Below the pieces are notes generated by a model, which saw only the letters and a list, made by a program, of their open reading frames with translations, had not been told where the DNA came from and did no database searches. 54,317 bases of DNA from Oscillospiraceae bacterium (GTDB lineage: Bacteria > Bacillota > Clostridia > Oscillospirales > Oscillospiraceae). Location of the stretch: contig JAJQEJ010000028.1 of assembly GCA_021201735.1 (NCBI GenBank), forward strand, positions 1 through 54,317, read 5' to 3'. This document shows, in pieces, positions 14,102 through 22,896 of the stretch (the stretch's first letter is position 1; every line of letters begins with the position of its first letter). Made by a program: the position numbers and the translations under genes.

Positions 14102-15275
14102 AGCTTTTTTCCCCTCCTACAAGTTCCATCCAAATCGGCGACATGTTGCGCAGATACGTTACCGTCTCGTCCACCGCCTGAATGATCTCATCGACTTCTT
14201 CCTCCGTGTTTTCCTCAGATAGTGTCAGCCGCAATGAGCCGTGCGCGATCTCATGCGGGCGGCCAATGGCCAGCAGCACATGGCTCGGATCCAGCGAGCC
14301 GGAGGTGCACGCGGAGCCGGAGGACGCTGCAATCCCTCTGTGGTCGAGCAGGAGCAGCAGCGATTCGCCCTCAATTCCCTCAAAGCAGAAATTCACATTG
14401 CCGGGAAGCCTGCGCTCCCCATCTCCGTTGAGGATACTGTGGGGGATTTCACTGAGGCCCTCGATAAGGCGGTCACGCAGCGTGGACACGTAGCGGGCGT
14501 TTTCCCGCATATGCCCGCAGGCCTCTTCCAGCGCCGCCGCCATGCCCACAATCGCGGGGAGATTTTCCGTCCCCGCGCGCTTCCCGCGCTCCTGCGCGCC
14601 GCCGTGGATGACGTTGACAAGGGCAATCCCCTTTTTCGCATACAGCGCGCCGATCCCCCGGGGGCCATAAAATTTATGCCCGGAGAGAGAGAGCATGTCG
14701 ACCTTTAACGCACCGACATCAATCGGCACATGCCCCGCAGCCTGTACCGCGTCGGTGTGGAACAGCACACCCTTTTCGTGGCAGAGCGCGCCAATCTCCG
14801 CAATGGGCTGGATGGTGCCGATCTCGTTATTGGCCATCATCACGGTCACGAGCGCCGTGTCCTCTCGTATCGCGTCGGCAATGGCAGCGGGATCGACAAT
14901 GCCGTTTTCCGGTACCTCCACCAACGTCACGTCAAACCCTTCCCTGCGCAACTGGTCTAAGGTGTGCAGGACGGCATGGTGCTCAATGGTTGTGGAGATC
15001 AGGTGCTTTTTCCCTCTGCGCTCTCCCAGCCGCGCGGCGCTGATAATCGCCTGATTGTCCGCCTCGCTCCCGCCGGAGACAAAATATATCTCCCTCGTGT
15101 CCGCGCCGATGCAGCGCGCGATGCGCTCGCGTGCGCTCTCGAGCGCTTCCTTCGCCTTCTGCCCCGGCGTGTGCAGGCTTGACGGATTGCCCCAGAGCAA
15201 CTCCATTGATACGTTCATGGCTACCTGTGCCACGGCACCGGTTTTGGTTGTGGCCGCATTATCCGCATAAATCAT
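14088..15275 (-). CDS. iscS: Cysteine desulfurase (NifS/IscS)
   Basis: The 395-aa class V aminotransferase-fold PLP enzyme converts cysteine to alanine and passes persulfide to IscU. The PLP lysine is Lys201 (SLSGHKFYGPRG). The catalytic cysteine is Cys323 in SSGSACTSGS, on a mobile loop of the group I type. The N-terminus IYADNAATTK is typical. ATG 15275 has GGGG 8 nt upstream, preferred over an in-frame GTG at 15284. A consensus promoter lies at 15318-15346. It is coupled to iscU by overlap. Confidence 0.95.
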   Translation of the reverse strand: MIYADNAATTKTGAVAQVAMNVSMELLWGNPSSLHTPGQKAKEALESARERIARCIGADTREIYFVSGGSEADNQAIISAARLGERRGKKHLISTTIEHHAVLHTLDQLRREGFDVTLVEVPENGIVDPAAIADAIREDTALVTVMMANNEIGTIQPIAEIGALCHEKGVLFHTDAVQAAGHVPIDVGALKVDMLSLSGHKFYGPRGIGALYAKKGIALVNVIHGGAQERGKRAGTENLPAIVGMAAALEEACGHMRENARYVSTLRDRLIEGLSEIPHSILNGDGERRLPGNVNFCFEGIEGESLLLLLDHRGIAASSGSACTSGSLDPSHVLLAIGRPHEIAHGSLRLTLSEENTEEEVDEIIQAVDETVTYLRNMSPIWMELVGGEKSYVIQ

Positions 15276-15317
15276 GATGATCACCCCATACTTAATAATT
15301 CATATATGATTACAGGG

Positions 15318-15346
15318 ATTATAGCGCAAAAATCCCCCATTGTCAA
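15318..15346 (-). promoter_or_regulatory. Consensus promoter of iscS-iscU
   Basis: TTGACA (15346-15341), a 17-nt spacer and TATAAT (15323-15318) form a perfect sigma-A promoter. It lies inside the loop and stem of the preceding mscS terminator. A 10-bp palindrome TCATATATGA (15300-15309) sits near the transcript start and may be an operator. Confidence 0.85.
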
Positions 15347-15368
15347 TAGGTTTATCGGGGTTTTTTGC
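15326..15368 (-). terminator. Terminator of mscS
   Basis: GCAAAAAtCCCC (from 15326) is complementary to the GGGGTTTTTTGC ending at 15368, with a 17-nt loop. On the minus strand the stem leads into ATTTTTGC. It overlaps the iscS promoter. Confidence 0.6.
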
Positions 15369-15372
15369 TTTT

Positions 15373-16221
15373 TTAAGTTTTTGGTCCTTCCACCAGCTGT
15401 ACGCGCACGCGGTTATCCGTCATGCCCAGCCCGTTTGTCCGGAGCGCCTGCCCCACCTGCTCAAGCAGGTCATGGTAGACCGTCCAGTAGTCCGTGGTGC
15501 CGCACCAGACACGCAGCACATATTGCACACCGGTGTCCACGTAGGCATTCACCCGCACGAAAGGCTCCGGTGTGAACAGCACCAGCGGGTGTGCCGCAAT
15601 GGTCTCCTGCACCACCTGCTTCACCTGCTCCATCGGCGCGTCAAAGCGCAGTGTAAACGTAAAATCAACGCGGCGCTTTTCCTGCACGGTATAATTGGTG
15701 ATCTTGCCGCCGGATACCTCGCTATTGGGTATGTAGATCACCTTATTATCCGCCGTCTGCACCTTTGTGTAGACCAGGCCGACCTCTATCACCGTACCTG
15801 ATATGGAATTGATCTCCACTACGTCATCCGCCTTAAAGGGCTTTGCCGTCAGAATCATAATGCCGCCCGCCAGATTCGATAGCGCCCCCTGCACGGCAAG
15901 AGATACGGCAAGACCGATGATACCAAGCACCGCAACAAGCGATGTCATGGGTACACCCAGAAAGCTCAGGACAATAATCGCCACAACCAGCCATAAAAAT
16001 ACATTCACTGCGGAGTGGAGAAATTTTCGCAAGCCCTTCTCTACGGACAAGCGGAGCGCAAAACGGTCAAATAGCATCAGGATAATACGTATCACAACAA
16101 CACATACCACCAACAGAAGGATGGTATAGATCACTTGCCTGACATTGAGGTTATTGAGCACCGATTCTTTGATCACTTCCACATCTTCTTCACTGGGTGT
16201 GATGGCACTGGTTAATATCAC
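15373..16221 (-). CDS. mscS: Small-conductance mechanosensitive channel MscS family
   Basis: The 282-aa membrane protein opens under membrane tension to release solutes in osmotic downshock. Three membrane segments precede the MscS core: the pore helix (TSLVAVLGIIGLAVSLAVQGALSN) and the beta domain (PFKADDVVEINSISGTVIEV; YIPNSEVSGGKITNYT), then an alpha/beta C-terminal vestibule. The start chosen is GTG 16221, preceded by GGGAGGG; the longer frame to 16287 would run through the tuf terminator. It lies downstream of tuf with a terminator between. No own promoter is obvious, so expression may depend on read-through. Confidence 0.92.
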   Translation of the reverse strand: MILTSAITPSEEDVEVIKESVLNNLNVRQVIYTILLLVVCVVVIRIILMLFDRFALRLSVEKGLRKFLHSAVNVFLWLVVAIIVLSFLGVPMTSLVAVLGIIGLAVSLAVQGALSNLAGGIMILTAKPFKADDVVEINSISGTVIEVGLVYTKVQTADNKVIYIPNSEVSGGKITNYTVQEKRRVDFTFTLRFDAPMEQVKQVVQETIAAHPLVLFTPEPFVRVNAYVDTGVQYVLRVWCGTTDYWTVYHDLLEQVGQALRTNGLGMTDNRVRVQLVEGPKT

Positions 16222-16241
16222 ACAAATCCCTCCCTGCTTAT

Positions 16242-16278
16242 AAAAAGAGACGGGCACGCAACAAACGTGCACCGTCTC
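16242..16278 (-). terminator. Terminator of the str operon (after tuf)
   Basis: On the minus strand GAGACGGTGCACG pairs imperfectly with CGTGCCCGTCTC around a 7-nt loop (arms 16266-16278 and 16247-16258), followed by TTTTT (16246-16242). Confidence 0.88.
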
Positions 16279-16296
16279 TCCATGCAATGCAAATAA

Positions 16297-17496
16297 TTAT
16301 GCGATCTCGGTCACAACGCCGGAGCCGACAGTACGTCCGCCCTCGCGAATCGCAAAGCGCAGCCCCTTCTCGATGGCGATCGGGGTGATGAGCTCCACGT
16401 TCATGTCGACGTTGTCGCCGGGCATACACATCTCAACGCCGTCGGGCAGATTGACTACACCGGTCACGTCGGTGGTACGGAAGTAGAACTGCGGACGGTA
16501 GTTGGTGAAGAACGGCGTATGCCGTCCGCCCTCGTCCTTGGACAGGACGTAGACCTGGCCCTTGAACTTGGTCAGCGGCTTGATGGAGCCGGGCTTTGCC
16601 AGAACCTGGCCGCGCTCGATCTCCTTCTTGTCAATGCCGCGCAGCAGTGCGCCGATGTTGTCGCCCGCCTCAGCATAGTCAAGGAGCTTCCGGAACATCT
16701 CAATGCCGGTGATGGTGGTCTCCTTCGCGTCCTCCATCAGACCGACGATCTCAACCTTATCGCCCATGTTGACCTGTCCGCGCTCCACACGGCCGGTCGC
16801 AACGGTGCCGCGGCCGGTGATGGTGAAGACATCTTCAACAGGCATCAGGAAGGGCAGGTCAGCCTTACGGTCAGGCGTGGGGATATAGGAGTCGACCGCT
16901 TCCATCAGCTCTTTGATGCATGCAAAGTCGGGGTCGTCCGGGTTGCCGGACTCGCAGGTCAGCGCCTTGAGCGCGGAGCCCTTGATGATGGGCAGGTCGT
17001 CGCCGGGGAAGTCGTACTTGGAAAGCAGCTCACGCACTTCCATCTCGACGAGCTCGAGCAGCTCCTCATCGTCCACCTGATCGCACTTGTTCAGGAAGAC
17101 GACAATGGCGGGCACGCCCACCTGACGGGCAAGCACGATGTGCTCACGGGTCTGGGCCATCGGACCGTCGGTGGCGGCGATCACGAGAATCGCGCCGTCC
17201 ATCTGTGCCGCGCCGGTAATCATGTTCTTGATATAGTCGGCGTGGCCCGGGCAGTCGACGTGCGCATAGTGGCGCGCGTCGGTCTGATACTCCACGTGGG
17301 AGGTGTTGATGGTAATGCCGCGCTCGCGCTCTTCGGGGGCCTTGTCGATGCTGGCGTAATCCTCGTACTCCGCCTGACCCTTCAGGGAGAGATACTTCGT
17401 GATCGCCGCAGTCAGCGTCGTCTTTCCGTGGTCAACGTGACCGATGGTACCGATGTTAATATGGGGCTTTGTACGCTCAAACTTTTGCTTGGCCAT
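16297..17496 (-). CDS. tuf: Elongation factor Tu
   Basis: The 399-aa EF-Tu is the GTPase that delivers aminoacyl-tRNA to the ribosome. G1 is GHVDHGKT, G3 DCPGH and G4 NKCD, followed by beta-barrel domains 2 and 3. The protein is full length. It is the last gene of the L7Ae-rpsL-rpsG-fusA-tuf cluster and has an additional promoter of its own in the 110-nt fusA-tuf spacer, fitting its need for higher expression. Confidence 0.98.
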   Translation of the reverse strand: MAKQKFERTKPHINIGTIGHVDHGKTTLTAAITKYLSLKGQAEYEDYASIDKAPEERERGITINTSHVEYQTDARHYAHVDCPGHADYIKNMITGAAQMDGAILVIAATDGPMAQTREHIVLARQVGVPAIVVFLNKCDQVDDEELLELVEMEVRELLSKYDFPGDDLPIIKGSALKALTCESGNPDDPDFACIKELMEAVDSYIPTPDRKADLPFLMPVEDVFTITGRGTVATGRVERGQVNMGDKVEIVGLMEDAKETTITGIEMFRKLLDYAEAGDNIGALLRGIDKKEIERGQVLAKPGSIKPLTKFKGQVYVLSKDEGGRHTPFFTNYRPQFYFRTTDVTGVVNLPDGVEMCMPGDNVDMNVELITPIAIEKGLRFAIREGGRTVGSGVVTEIA

Positions 17497-17572
17497 GTTC
17501 TTTGTTCCTCCTCAGAATACACAAAATGAATGTGTGATTTTAAATTTTGATAAAATGCCAATTGTTGAACAT

Positions 17573-17601
17573 ATTTTATAGCATTCCGGCAAAAAAAGCA
17601 A
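17573..17601 (-). promoter_or_regulatory. Probable internal tuf promoter
   Basis: TTGCTT (17601-17596), a 17-nt spacer and TAAAAT (17578-17573) lie in the fusA-tuf gap, 77 nt upstream of the tuf start. They end a few nucleotides after the fusA stop. Confidence 0.55.
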
Positions 17602-17606
17602 TACCT

Positions 17607-19712
17607 TTATTCTGCCGCGCGGTTGCGCTCGTCGATGATCTTCTCGGCGATGTTCTTCGGAATCTCCAAATAGCTGTGCGGCTCCATGGAGTACTGTCCG
17701 CGACCCTGTGTGCGTGAGCGCAGATCGGTCGCATAGCCGAACATCTCAGAGAGGGGGACGAGGGCGTGAATGGATTCCGCGCCGGGGCGGGATTCCATGC
17801 CGAGGATCTGTCCGCGGCGGCTATTGAGGTCGCCGATGACGTCGCCCATATAGTCGGATGGAACAATGACGTCCACCTTCATGATGGGCTCAAGCAGTAC
17901 CGGGCTTGCCTTACGGCACGCCTCTTTGAAGGCCATAGAGCCAGCGATTTTGAACGCCATTTCGGACGAGTCAACCTCATGGTAGGAGCCGTCAAACAGC
18001 GTGACCTTGACGTCCACCACCGGATACCCTGCCTGCACGCCCGCCAGCATCGCGCCCTGAATGCCCGCGTCGACCGCCGGAATATATTCCTTCGGAATCG
18101 AGCCGCCGACAATCGCATTGACAAACTCGTAGCCCGCACCGGATTCATTCGGCTCCACGCGGAGCTTGACGTGGCCGTACTGACCCTTACCGCCGGACTG
18201 CCTTGCATACTTGGTGTCCTGCTCGACCTGCTTGCGGATGGTTTCCTTATACGCCACCTGCGGCGCGCCGACGTTGGCCTCCACCTTAAACTCGCGCAGC
18301 AGGCGGTCCACGATAATCTCAAGGTGCAGCTCGCCCATGCCCGCGATGATGGTCTGACCCGTCTCATCGTCGGTATACGTCTTAAAGGTCGGATCCTCCT
18401 CCGCGAGCTTCACGAGCGCAAGGCCCATCTTTTCCTGGCCCGCCTTGGTCTTCGGCTCAATGGCTACGCGGATGACGGGGTCGGGGAAGTCCATGGACTC
18501 CAGAATAATCGGTGCCTTCTCGTCACACAGGGTATCGCCGGTGGTGGTGTTCTTGAGTCCCACGGCGGCGGCGATATCGCCCGCATAAACTGCCTCGATA
18601 TCCTCCCGGTGATTTGCGTGCATCTGGAGGATACGTCCGATGCGCTCCTTCTGCCCCTTGGTGCTGTTAAGCACGGAGGAGCCGGTAGTCAGGCTTCCGG
18701 AATAGACGCGGAAGAAGGACAGGCGGCCGACGAACGGGTCGGTCATAATCTTAAAGGCGAGCGCGGAGAAGGGGGCATTGTCGTCTGACGGACGGGTATC
18801 TTCCTCCTCGGTGTCCGGGTTCACGCCTTTGATATCCGGGATATCGGTCGGAGACGGCATATAGTCGATGATCGCGTCAAGCAGCTTCTGCACGCCCTTG
18901 TTGCGATAGGAGGTGCCGCAGATGACGGGGATAATCTTATTTTCAATCGTCCCCCGGCGCAGCGCCTTGCGAATCATTTCCGCAGGGATCGGCTGCTCTT
19001 CGAGCGCCAGCTCCATAATCTCGTCATCCAGATCGGAGACCGCATCAATGAGCTTCGTGCGGTACTCGTCCGCCAGATCACGCAGATCCGCCGGAATCTC
19101 CTCCACGCGCATATCCTTGCCGACGTCGTCGTAGTACACATCCGCGTTCATCTCGACGAGGTCGATGATCCCCTGAAAGGTCTCCTCCTTGCCGATGGGA
19201 AGCTGGATGGGTACCGCGTTACACTTCAGACGGTCATGAATCATGTCGAGGACGTTGAAAAAGTCCGCGCCCATGATGTCCATCTTATTGACGTAGATCA
19301 TACGGGGCACCTGATAGTGGTCGGCCTGACGCCAGACCGTCTCAGACTGCGGCTCCACGCCGCCCTTGGCGCACATGACGGTCACAGAGCCGTCGAGCAC
19401 GCGCAGGGAGCGCTCGACCTCCACGGTGAAGTCCACGTGTCCCGGGGTATCAATGATATTGATACGGGTCAGGGGATACTGCTCGCCGCTGCCCTTCCAA
19501 TAGCAGGTGGTCGCGGCGGAGGTGATGGTGATGCCGCGCTCCTGCTCCTGCGCCATCCAGTCCATGGTGGCGGTACCGTCGTGTGTCTCACCGATTTTGT
19601 AGTTGACGCCGGTGTAGTAGAGAATACGCTCGGTCGTTGTGGTCTTACCTGCGTCAATGTGCGCCATAATACCGATGTTACGCGTATTCTGCAAAGTTAC
19701 TTTCCTAGGCAT
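17607..19712 (-). CDS. fusA: Elongation factor G
   Basis: The 701-aa translocase GTPase has G1 AHIDAGKT, G3 DTPGH and G4 NKMD, then domains II-V in normal order. The length is that of the classical single-copy FusA. It lies between rpsG (20-nt gap) and tuf, the standard str operon position. The switch-region sequence [20 protein letters not shown] is intact. Confidence 0.98.
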   Translation of the reverse strand: MPRKVTLQNTRNIGIMAHIDAGKTTTTERILYYTGVNYKIGETHDGTATMDWMAQEQERGITITSAATTCYWKGSGEQYPLTRINIIDTPGHVDFTVEVERSLRVLDGSVTVMCAKGGVEPQSETVWRQADHYQVPRMIYVNKMDIMGADFFNVLDMIHDRLKCNAVPIQLPIGKEETFQGIIDLVEMNADVYYDDVGKDMRVEEIPADLRDLADEYRTKLIDAVSDLDDEIMELALEEQPIPAEMIRKALRRGTIENKIIPVICGTSYRNKGVQKLLDAIIDYMPSPTDIPDIKGVNPDTEEEDTRPSDDNAPFSALAFKIMTDPFVGRLSFFRVYSGSLTTGSSVLNSTKGQKERIGRILQMHANHREDIEAVYAGDIAAAVGLKNTTTGDTLCDEKAPIILESMDFPDPVIRVAIEPKTKAGQEKMGLALVKLAEEDPTFKTYTDDETGQTIIAGMGELHLEIIVDRLLREFKVEANVGAPQVAYKETIRKQVEQDTKYARQSGGKGQYGHVKLRVEPNESGAGYEFVNAIVGGSIPKEYIPAVDAGIQGAMLAGVQAGYPVVDVKVTLFDGSYHEVDSSEMAFKIAGSMAFKEACRKASPVLLEPIMKVDVIVPSDYMGDVIGDLNSRRGQILGMESRPGAESIHALVPLSEMFGYATDLRSRTQGRGQYSMEPHSYLEIPKNIAEKIIDERNRAAE

Positions 19713-19732
19713 ATTCTCAATAACTCCTTACC

Positions 19733-20203
19733 TTACCAGCGGTAGTGGGCAAACGCCTTGTTGGATTCCGCCATCTTGTGCGTGTCCTCACGCTTCTTCA
19801 CCGCGGAGCCCAAGTTGTTCGCTGCGTCCATAAGCTCTGCCGCCAGCCGCTCCCGCATGGTTTTTTCGCTGCGCTTGCGGGAATAAGCGATCAGCCAGCG
19901 CAGGCCGAGGGTCTGCCGACGGTCGGGCCGCACCTCGATGGGCACCTGATAGGTCGCGCCGCCGACGCGGCGCGCCTTGACCTCCAGCGACGGCATGATG
20001 TTCTCCAGCGCTGTGACGAAGACATCCAGCGGATCCTTCTCCGTCTTTTCTTTGATAATATCGAAAGCACCGTATACCAGTTTCTGGGCTACGCCCTTCT
20101 TTCCGTCGAGCATGACGCCGTTAATCAGCTTTGTCACGAGAACAGAATGATATACCGGATCGGGTAAAACCTCCCGAATGGTTACGTTTCCTCTTCTGGG
20201 CAC
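19733..20203 (-). CDS. rpsG: 30S ribosomal protein S7
   Basis: The 156-aa protein, exactly the usual length, begins (M)[19 protein letters not shown]. The true start is GTG 20203, preceded by AAGGAGGGAAGC; the in-frame ATG at 20221 overlaps that ribosome site. S7 nucleates assembly of the 3' major domain of 16S rRNA. In E. coli it represses translation from the rpsL-rpsG spacer. The 182-nt spacer here is long and structured. Confidence 0.98.
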   Translation of the reverse strand: MPRRGNVTIREVLPDPVYHSVLVTKLINGVMLDGKKGVAQKLVYGAFDIIKEKTEKDPLDVFVTALENIMPSLEVKARRVGGATYQVPIEVRPDRRQTLGLRWLIAYSRKRSEKTMRERLAAELMDAANNLGSAVKKREDTHKMAESNKAFAHYRW

Positions 20204-20266
20204 TTTGCTTCCCTCCTTCATAGTATGATTTCATAGGTACTCGAAGGTGCTTGAACCCCCGTGTCA

Positions 20267-20346
20267 GACAAGTGCCAGCTTGTCCAGTGCCCCGTAAGAA
20301 ACGTTATCTATATGATAAACGCCTCCGCAAGGACGACTGCCTTGCG
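20267..20346 (-). promoter_or_regulatory. Structured rpsL-rpsG intercistronic region
   Basis: Two hairpins are visible: GACAAG/CTTGTC (20267-20272, 20279-20284) and CGCAAGG/CCTTGCG (20326-20332, 20340-20346). Neither has a T-run. The spacer is long for this operon and could bind S7, by analogy with E. coli; that is inference. Confidence 0.4.
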
Positions 20347-20385
20347 CATTGCGCGCAAAATTCAATATTAAAGTGCTGTTGCAGT

Positions 20386-20808
20386 TTACTTCTTTCCCGC
20401 CTTGGGTTTCTTCGCGCCGTACTTGGAGCGCGCCTGCATACGGCCGCTGACGCCCTGCGTGTCCAAAGTGCCGCGGATGATGTGGTAACGAACGCCCGGC
20501 AGATCCTTGACACGGCCGCCGCGGATCATGACCACGGAGTGCTCCTGCAGGTTGTGGCCCACACCGGGGATATACGCGGTTACCTCATAGCCGTTTGTCA
20601 GCTTCACACGGGCAATCTTACGCAGTGCCGAGTTCGGCTTCTTCGGGGTTGAGGTGCGCACTGCGGTACAGACGCCGCGCTTCTGAGGAGAAGGCAGGTC
20701 GGTCTCGCGGTTTTTCAGGGTGTTGAGTCCGTACTGCATCGCAGGAGAAGTGGACTTGTAGGTCACCTTGTCGCGTCCTTTGCGGACGAGCTGGTTAAAC
20801 GTAGGCAT
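20386..20808 (-). CDS. rpsL: 30S ribosomal protein S12
   Basis: The 140-aa decoding-centre protein contains [11 protein letters not shown] and [13 protein letters not shown]. The lysines commonly changed in streptomycin resistance (equivalents of E. coli Lys43 and Lys88) are present, so the sequence looks wild type. ATG 20808 follows AGGAGG. It is the second gene of the cluster, after the L7Ae-like gene. Confidence 0.98.
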   Translation of the reverse strand: MPTFNQLVRKGRDKVTYKSTSPAMQYGLNTLKNRETDLPSPQKRGVCTAVRTSTPKKPNSALRKIARVKLTNGYEVTAYIPGVGHNLQEHSVVMIRGGRVKDLPGVRYHIIRGTLDTQGVSGRMQARSKYGAKKPKAGKK

Positions 20809-20890
20809 ATTCTTCCTCCTTTCTTTAACACATTACTATATTTTAGCAGAAAAATCCTTGGATCATTCTGTTAAAATCAATTTTGGTATG

Positions 20891-21136
20891 TCACGGCTTT
20901 ACGATTGCCGCCGTGGTGGCGCCAACGGGAATGCCGCAGGCCTCGCCAAGCTGTCGCATCGTGGGCACCCTGACCACGGGCACGCCGTGCGCCTGGCAGA
21001 GCGTCTCAATGGGGGCGGTAACATGCTCGTTTGCGTCCTCCGCCAGAAACACCGTCGCTGCGGCGTCGCCCTCGACGGCACGTCTGGTCTGTTTCGCCCC
21101 CACGACCTTTTCCTGTGTCTTTAGCTGCGTCAGCAT
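20891..21136 (-). CDS. L7Ae-family K-turn RNA-binding protein (YbxF-like)
   Basis: This 81-aa small L7Ae-type protein (VGAKQTRRAVEGDAAATVFL; EDANEHVTAPIETLCQAHGV; GEACGIPVGATTAAIV) is the Firmicute homologue that binds kink-turn RNA. It sits immediately before rpsL, as in Bacillus. The start at ATG 21136 has GGAGG 10 nt upstream; the much longer open frame to 21334 has no supporting features. The gene heads the str transcription unit behind its own promoter. Confidence 0.9.
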   Translation of the reverse strand: MLTQLKTQEKVVGAKQTRRAVEGDAAATVFLAEDANEHVTAPIETLCQAHGVPVVRVPTMRQLGEACGIPVGATTAAIVKP

Positions 21137-21251
21137 TTCAGTGGTGCCTCCCGCTCCGTGTCGTGTCCCTTGGAAAAAAATAGCCCCCGTAGGGTTGGTT
21201 GCCTTCGGCAGGCTTCGGCGTAGCGGTACTGCCACATCTACGCGAGTTTTA

Positions 21252-21280
21252 ATTATAGCACGCAGGGCACGTAACGTCAA
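21252..21280 (-). promoter_or_regulatory. Promoter of the str operon
   Basis: TTGACG (21280-21275), a 17-nt spacer and TATAAT (21257-21252) form a strong promoter about 115 nt upstream of the L7Ae-like gene. The leader contains a small hairpin (TGCC-GAA-GGCA) and a run of seven T on the minus strand (21180-21174) that may allow attenuation. Confidence 0.8.
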
Positions 21281-21333
21281 GTACAAAAGCGGATTTTTCA
21301 GTGCAATCGCGAGGGATGCCGTTTTTGCCCCCA

Positions 21334-22554
21334 CTATCGTATGCGATAATTTCTTTCTTGTGCGGATACGTCATGCCCTTTAAGCCGCTTCTGCCTGCGA
21401 TACAGCGCAGAAATCACACTTGCAGCAAGGAAAAACAGAAAAATAACCCACGCGGTAATGGTCGCGCCCGTAAGCGCGGTGCCAAAATCCATCGACGCAA
21501 CCCCGTCCACCTGCTCGGCGAGGTACGCGGAAACCGGCTCCTGTAGTGGGACCAGCCATCCGATCCCGGTCATAATCAACGCGGACAGCCCGCCGTGCAG
21601 CAGCTTTCCTACCATATAAGTACGGGTGGAGAGGCCGCTGTTACCGATGAAGGAGAGCACCTGACAGTGCACCGAGATACCCGCCCAGCCCAGCATAAAC
21701 GCCGCCATGGTCACTCTCCCGGTGATGGTGCCACTTCCAGAGAGCGTCCAGACGCCGGAGGATATTTCGAGCACGCCGGTCAGCAGCCGCTCCCCCCACT
21801 CGGCGCTAAAGCCGAACGGCATGAACAGCGCACCCAGCAAATGTGCCAGCGCGGGCAGGATACCCGAAATCGCGAACAGCTTGATGATCACGGTAAAAAA
21901 CAGCACAAAGGCGCAGATATTGAGCGTGGAGAAAAAGGAATTCCGGATGGAATCGGTAAACGCCACCGTAAAGCGTTTGGCCGCGATGCTGGTCTGCCCG
22001 CGCGCCTGCGTCTGTGCGGACGCCTTTTCCCCTTTATAAAAACGAAAGATAATCCCGACGCATATGGATGCCGCGATATGCGCGAGATAGAGCAGAAAGC
22101 CCACCTTGCTGCTGCCGAAAATGCCCGCGCCGACCACACCCAGAATGAACGCCGGGCCGGAATTGTTGCAAAAGGCGAGCAGCCGCTCGGTCTCCGTGCG
22201 GGTACACATCTTGTTTTCATAGAGGTCAATGGCGGTCTTGGCACCCACAGGATAGCCCCCGACAAATCCGAGCACCACGGCGGAAGCGCACGCGCCGCCG
22301 ACGCGGAAGAGCGGGCGCATCACCCCCTCCAGCGCACGGCCGAGATAGGCGGCGAGTCCCAGATCCACCAGAAGGGCGGAGAGGACAAAAAACGGAAAGA
22401 GGGACGGGATGATCACATTCAGGCAGAGGCTCAGCCCATCCTTCACCGCCGCCATGCACTCCTTTGGAAAGCAGACCAGTCCCACCATAAAGGCCAGCAG
22501 CACCAGCCCCAGGCAGAAATCCCGCACCCCTTTTTTGCCGAGCAGTTTCGTCAT
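21334..22554 (-). CDS. ylbJ: Sporulation integral membrane protein YlbJ (SpoVV)
   Basis: The 406-aa polytopic membrane protein has nucleoside-recognition / Gate domains. The N-terminal Gate contains NVIIPSLFPFFVLSALLVDL and the hallmark GFVGGYPVGAKTAIDLYENK. A second Gate contains the WAGISVHCQVLSF region. YlbJ (SpoVV) acts in dipicolinic acid transport across the outer forespore membrane in Bacillus. ATG 22554 follows GGAGGTGAGCGC; the longer frame is not supported. A possible sigma-E promoter lies just upstream. The long open frame on the opposite strand is a shadow. Confidence 0.93.
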   Translation of the reverse strand: MTKLLGKKGVRDFCLGLVLLAFMVGLVCFPKECMAAVKDGLSLCLNVIIPSLFPFFVLSALLVDLGLAAYLGRALEGVMRPLFRVGGACASAVVLGFVGGYPVGAKTAIDLYENKMCTRTETERLLAFCNNSGPAFILGVVGAGIFGSSKVGFLLYLAHIAASICVGIIFRFYKGEKASAQTQARGQTSIAAKRFTVAFTDSIRNSFFSTLNICAFVLFFTVIIKLFAISGILPALAHLLGALFMPFGFSAEWGERLLTGVLEISSGVWTLSGSGTITGRVTMAAFMLGWAGISVHCQVLSFIGNSGLSTRTYMVGKLLHGGLSALIMTGIGWLVPLQEPVSAYLAEQVDGVASMDFGTALTGATITAWVIFLFFLAASVISALYRRQKRLKGHDVSAQERNYRIR

Positions 22555-22574
22555 GCGCTCACCTCCACCAGAAA

Positions 22575-22603
22575 TGTTTATGCACTTTTTCGGAGAAACT
22601 TGC
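22575..22603 (-). promoter_or_regulatory. Possible sigma-E promoter of ylbJ
   Basis: On the minus strand GCAAGTT (22603-22597), 14 nt, CATAAACA (22582-22575) gives a partial match to the sigma-E consensus. It starts 21 nt upstream of the ATG, very close to the ribosome site. Support comes mainly from ylbJ being sigma-E dependent in Bacillus. Confidence 0.35.
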
Positions 22604-22696
22604 CTGTCCGCGCGTTTACAGATCGTTTTCAAAAAATTCACCGGTTTTTTCCTTCTTTGAAACATCTTCTTAACCTCCGGCGGCTATACTATCCTC

Positions 22697-22805
22697 AGTG
22701 AGACAAACGAGCCACTGCCTGCTCAGAATGGCAGACAACAAACTATGCGCGGCAACGCGCTTCATATACTCCGTCTGTCATGCGCATGGCAGGCGGAGAT
22801 TTTTC
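22697..22805 (+). ncRNA. Candidate structured small RNA with its own terminator
   Basis: The region between divergent ylbJ and the methyltransferase contains a plus-strand unit of about 108 nt. It has a TATACT -10-like box (22685-22690), CAGTG/CACTG (22696-22700, 22713-22717) partly competing with CTGCC/GGCAG (22715-22719, 22730-22734), a GCGCG-GCAA-CGCGC stem (22747-22760) and a strong intrinsic terminator. No gene on the plus strand runs into it from upstream, and the downstream gene has its own promoter after the terminator. No good -35 is present. I do not recognise the RNA family; RNase P RNA motifs are absent. Confidence 0.4.
22769..22804 (+). terminator. Strong intrinsic terminator without an upstream gene
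   Basis: A 13-bp stem, CTCCGTCTGTCAT (22769-22781) with ATGGCAGGCGGAG (22786-22798), GCGC loop and two G-U pairs, is followed by TTTTT (22800-22804). It ends the candidate small RNA and lies before the methyltransferase promoter. Confidence 0.85.
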
Positions 22806-22823
22806 GGACGTTGGGATTGCCTA

Positions 22824-22852
22824 TTGGCAAACGGGTGCAAACATTATATGAT
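22824..22852 (+). promoter_or_regulatory. Promoter of the methyltransferase gene
   Basis: TTGGCA (22824-22829), a 17-nt spacer and TATGAT (22847-22852) lie 45 nt upstream of the start codon, after the terminator at 22769-22804. Confidence 0.65.
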
Positions 22853-22896
22853 AGGCGTATCTATTGCAATCTTACATCAAAGAACGGAGCCTCCCT

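Noticed and set aside
22680-22860. RNase P RNA gene, expected near ypsC-like genes in Bacillus
   Set aside because: The gap is too short (about 200 nt) and lacks the conserved GAGGAAAGTCC-type motifs.
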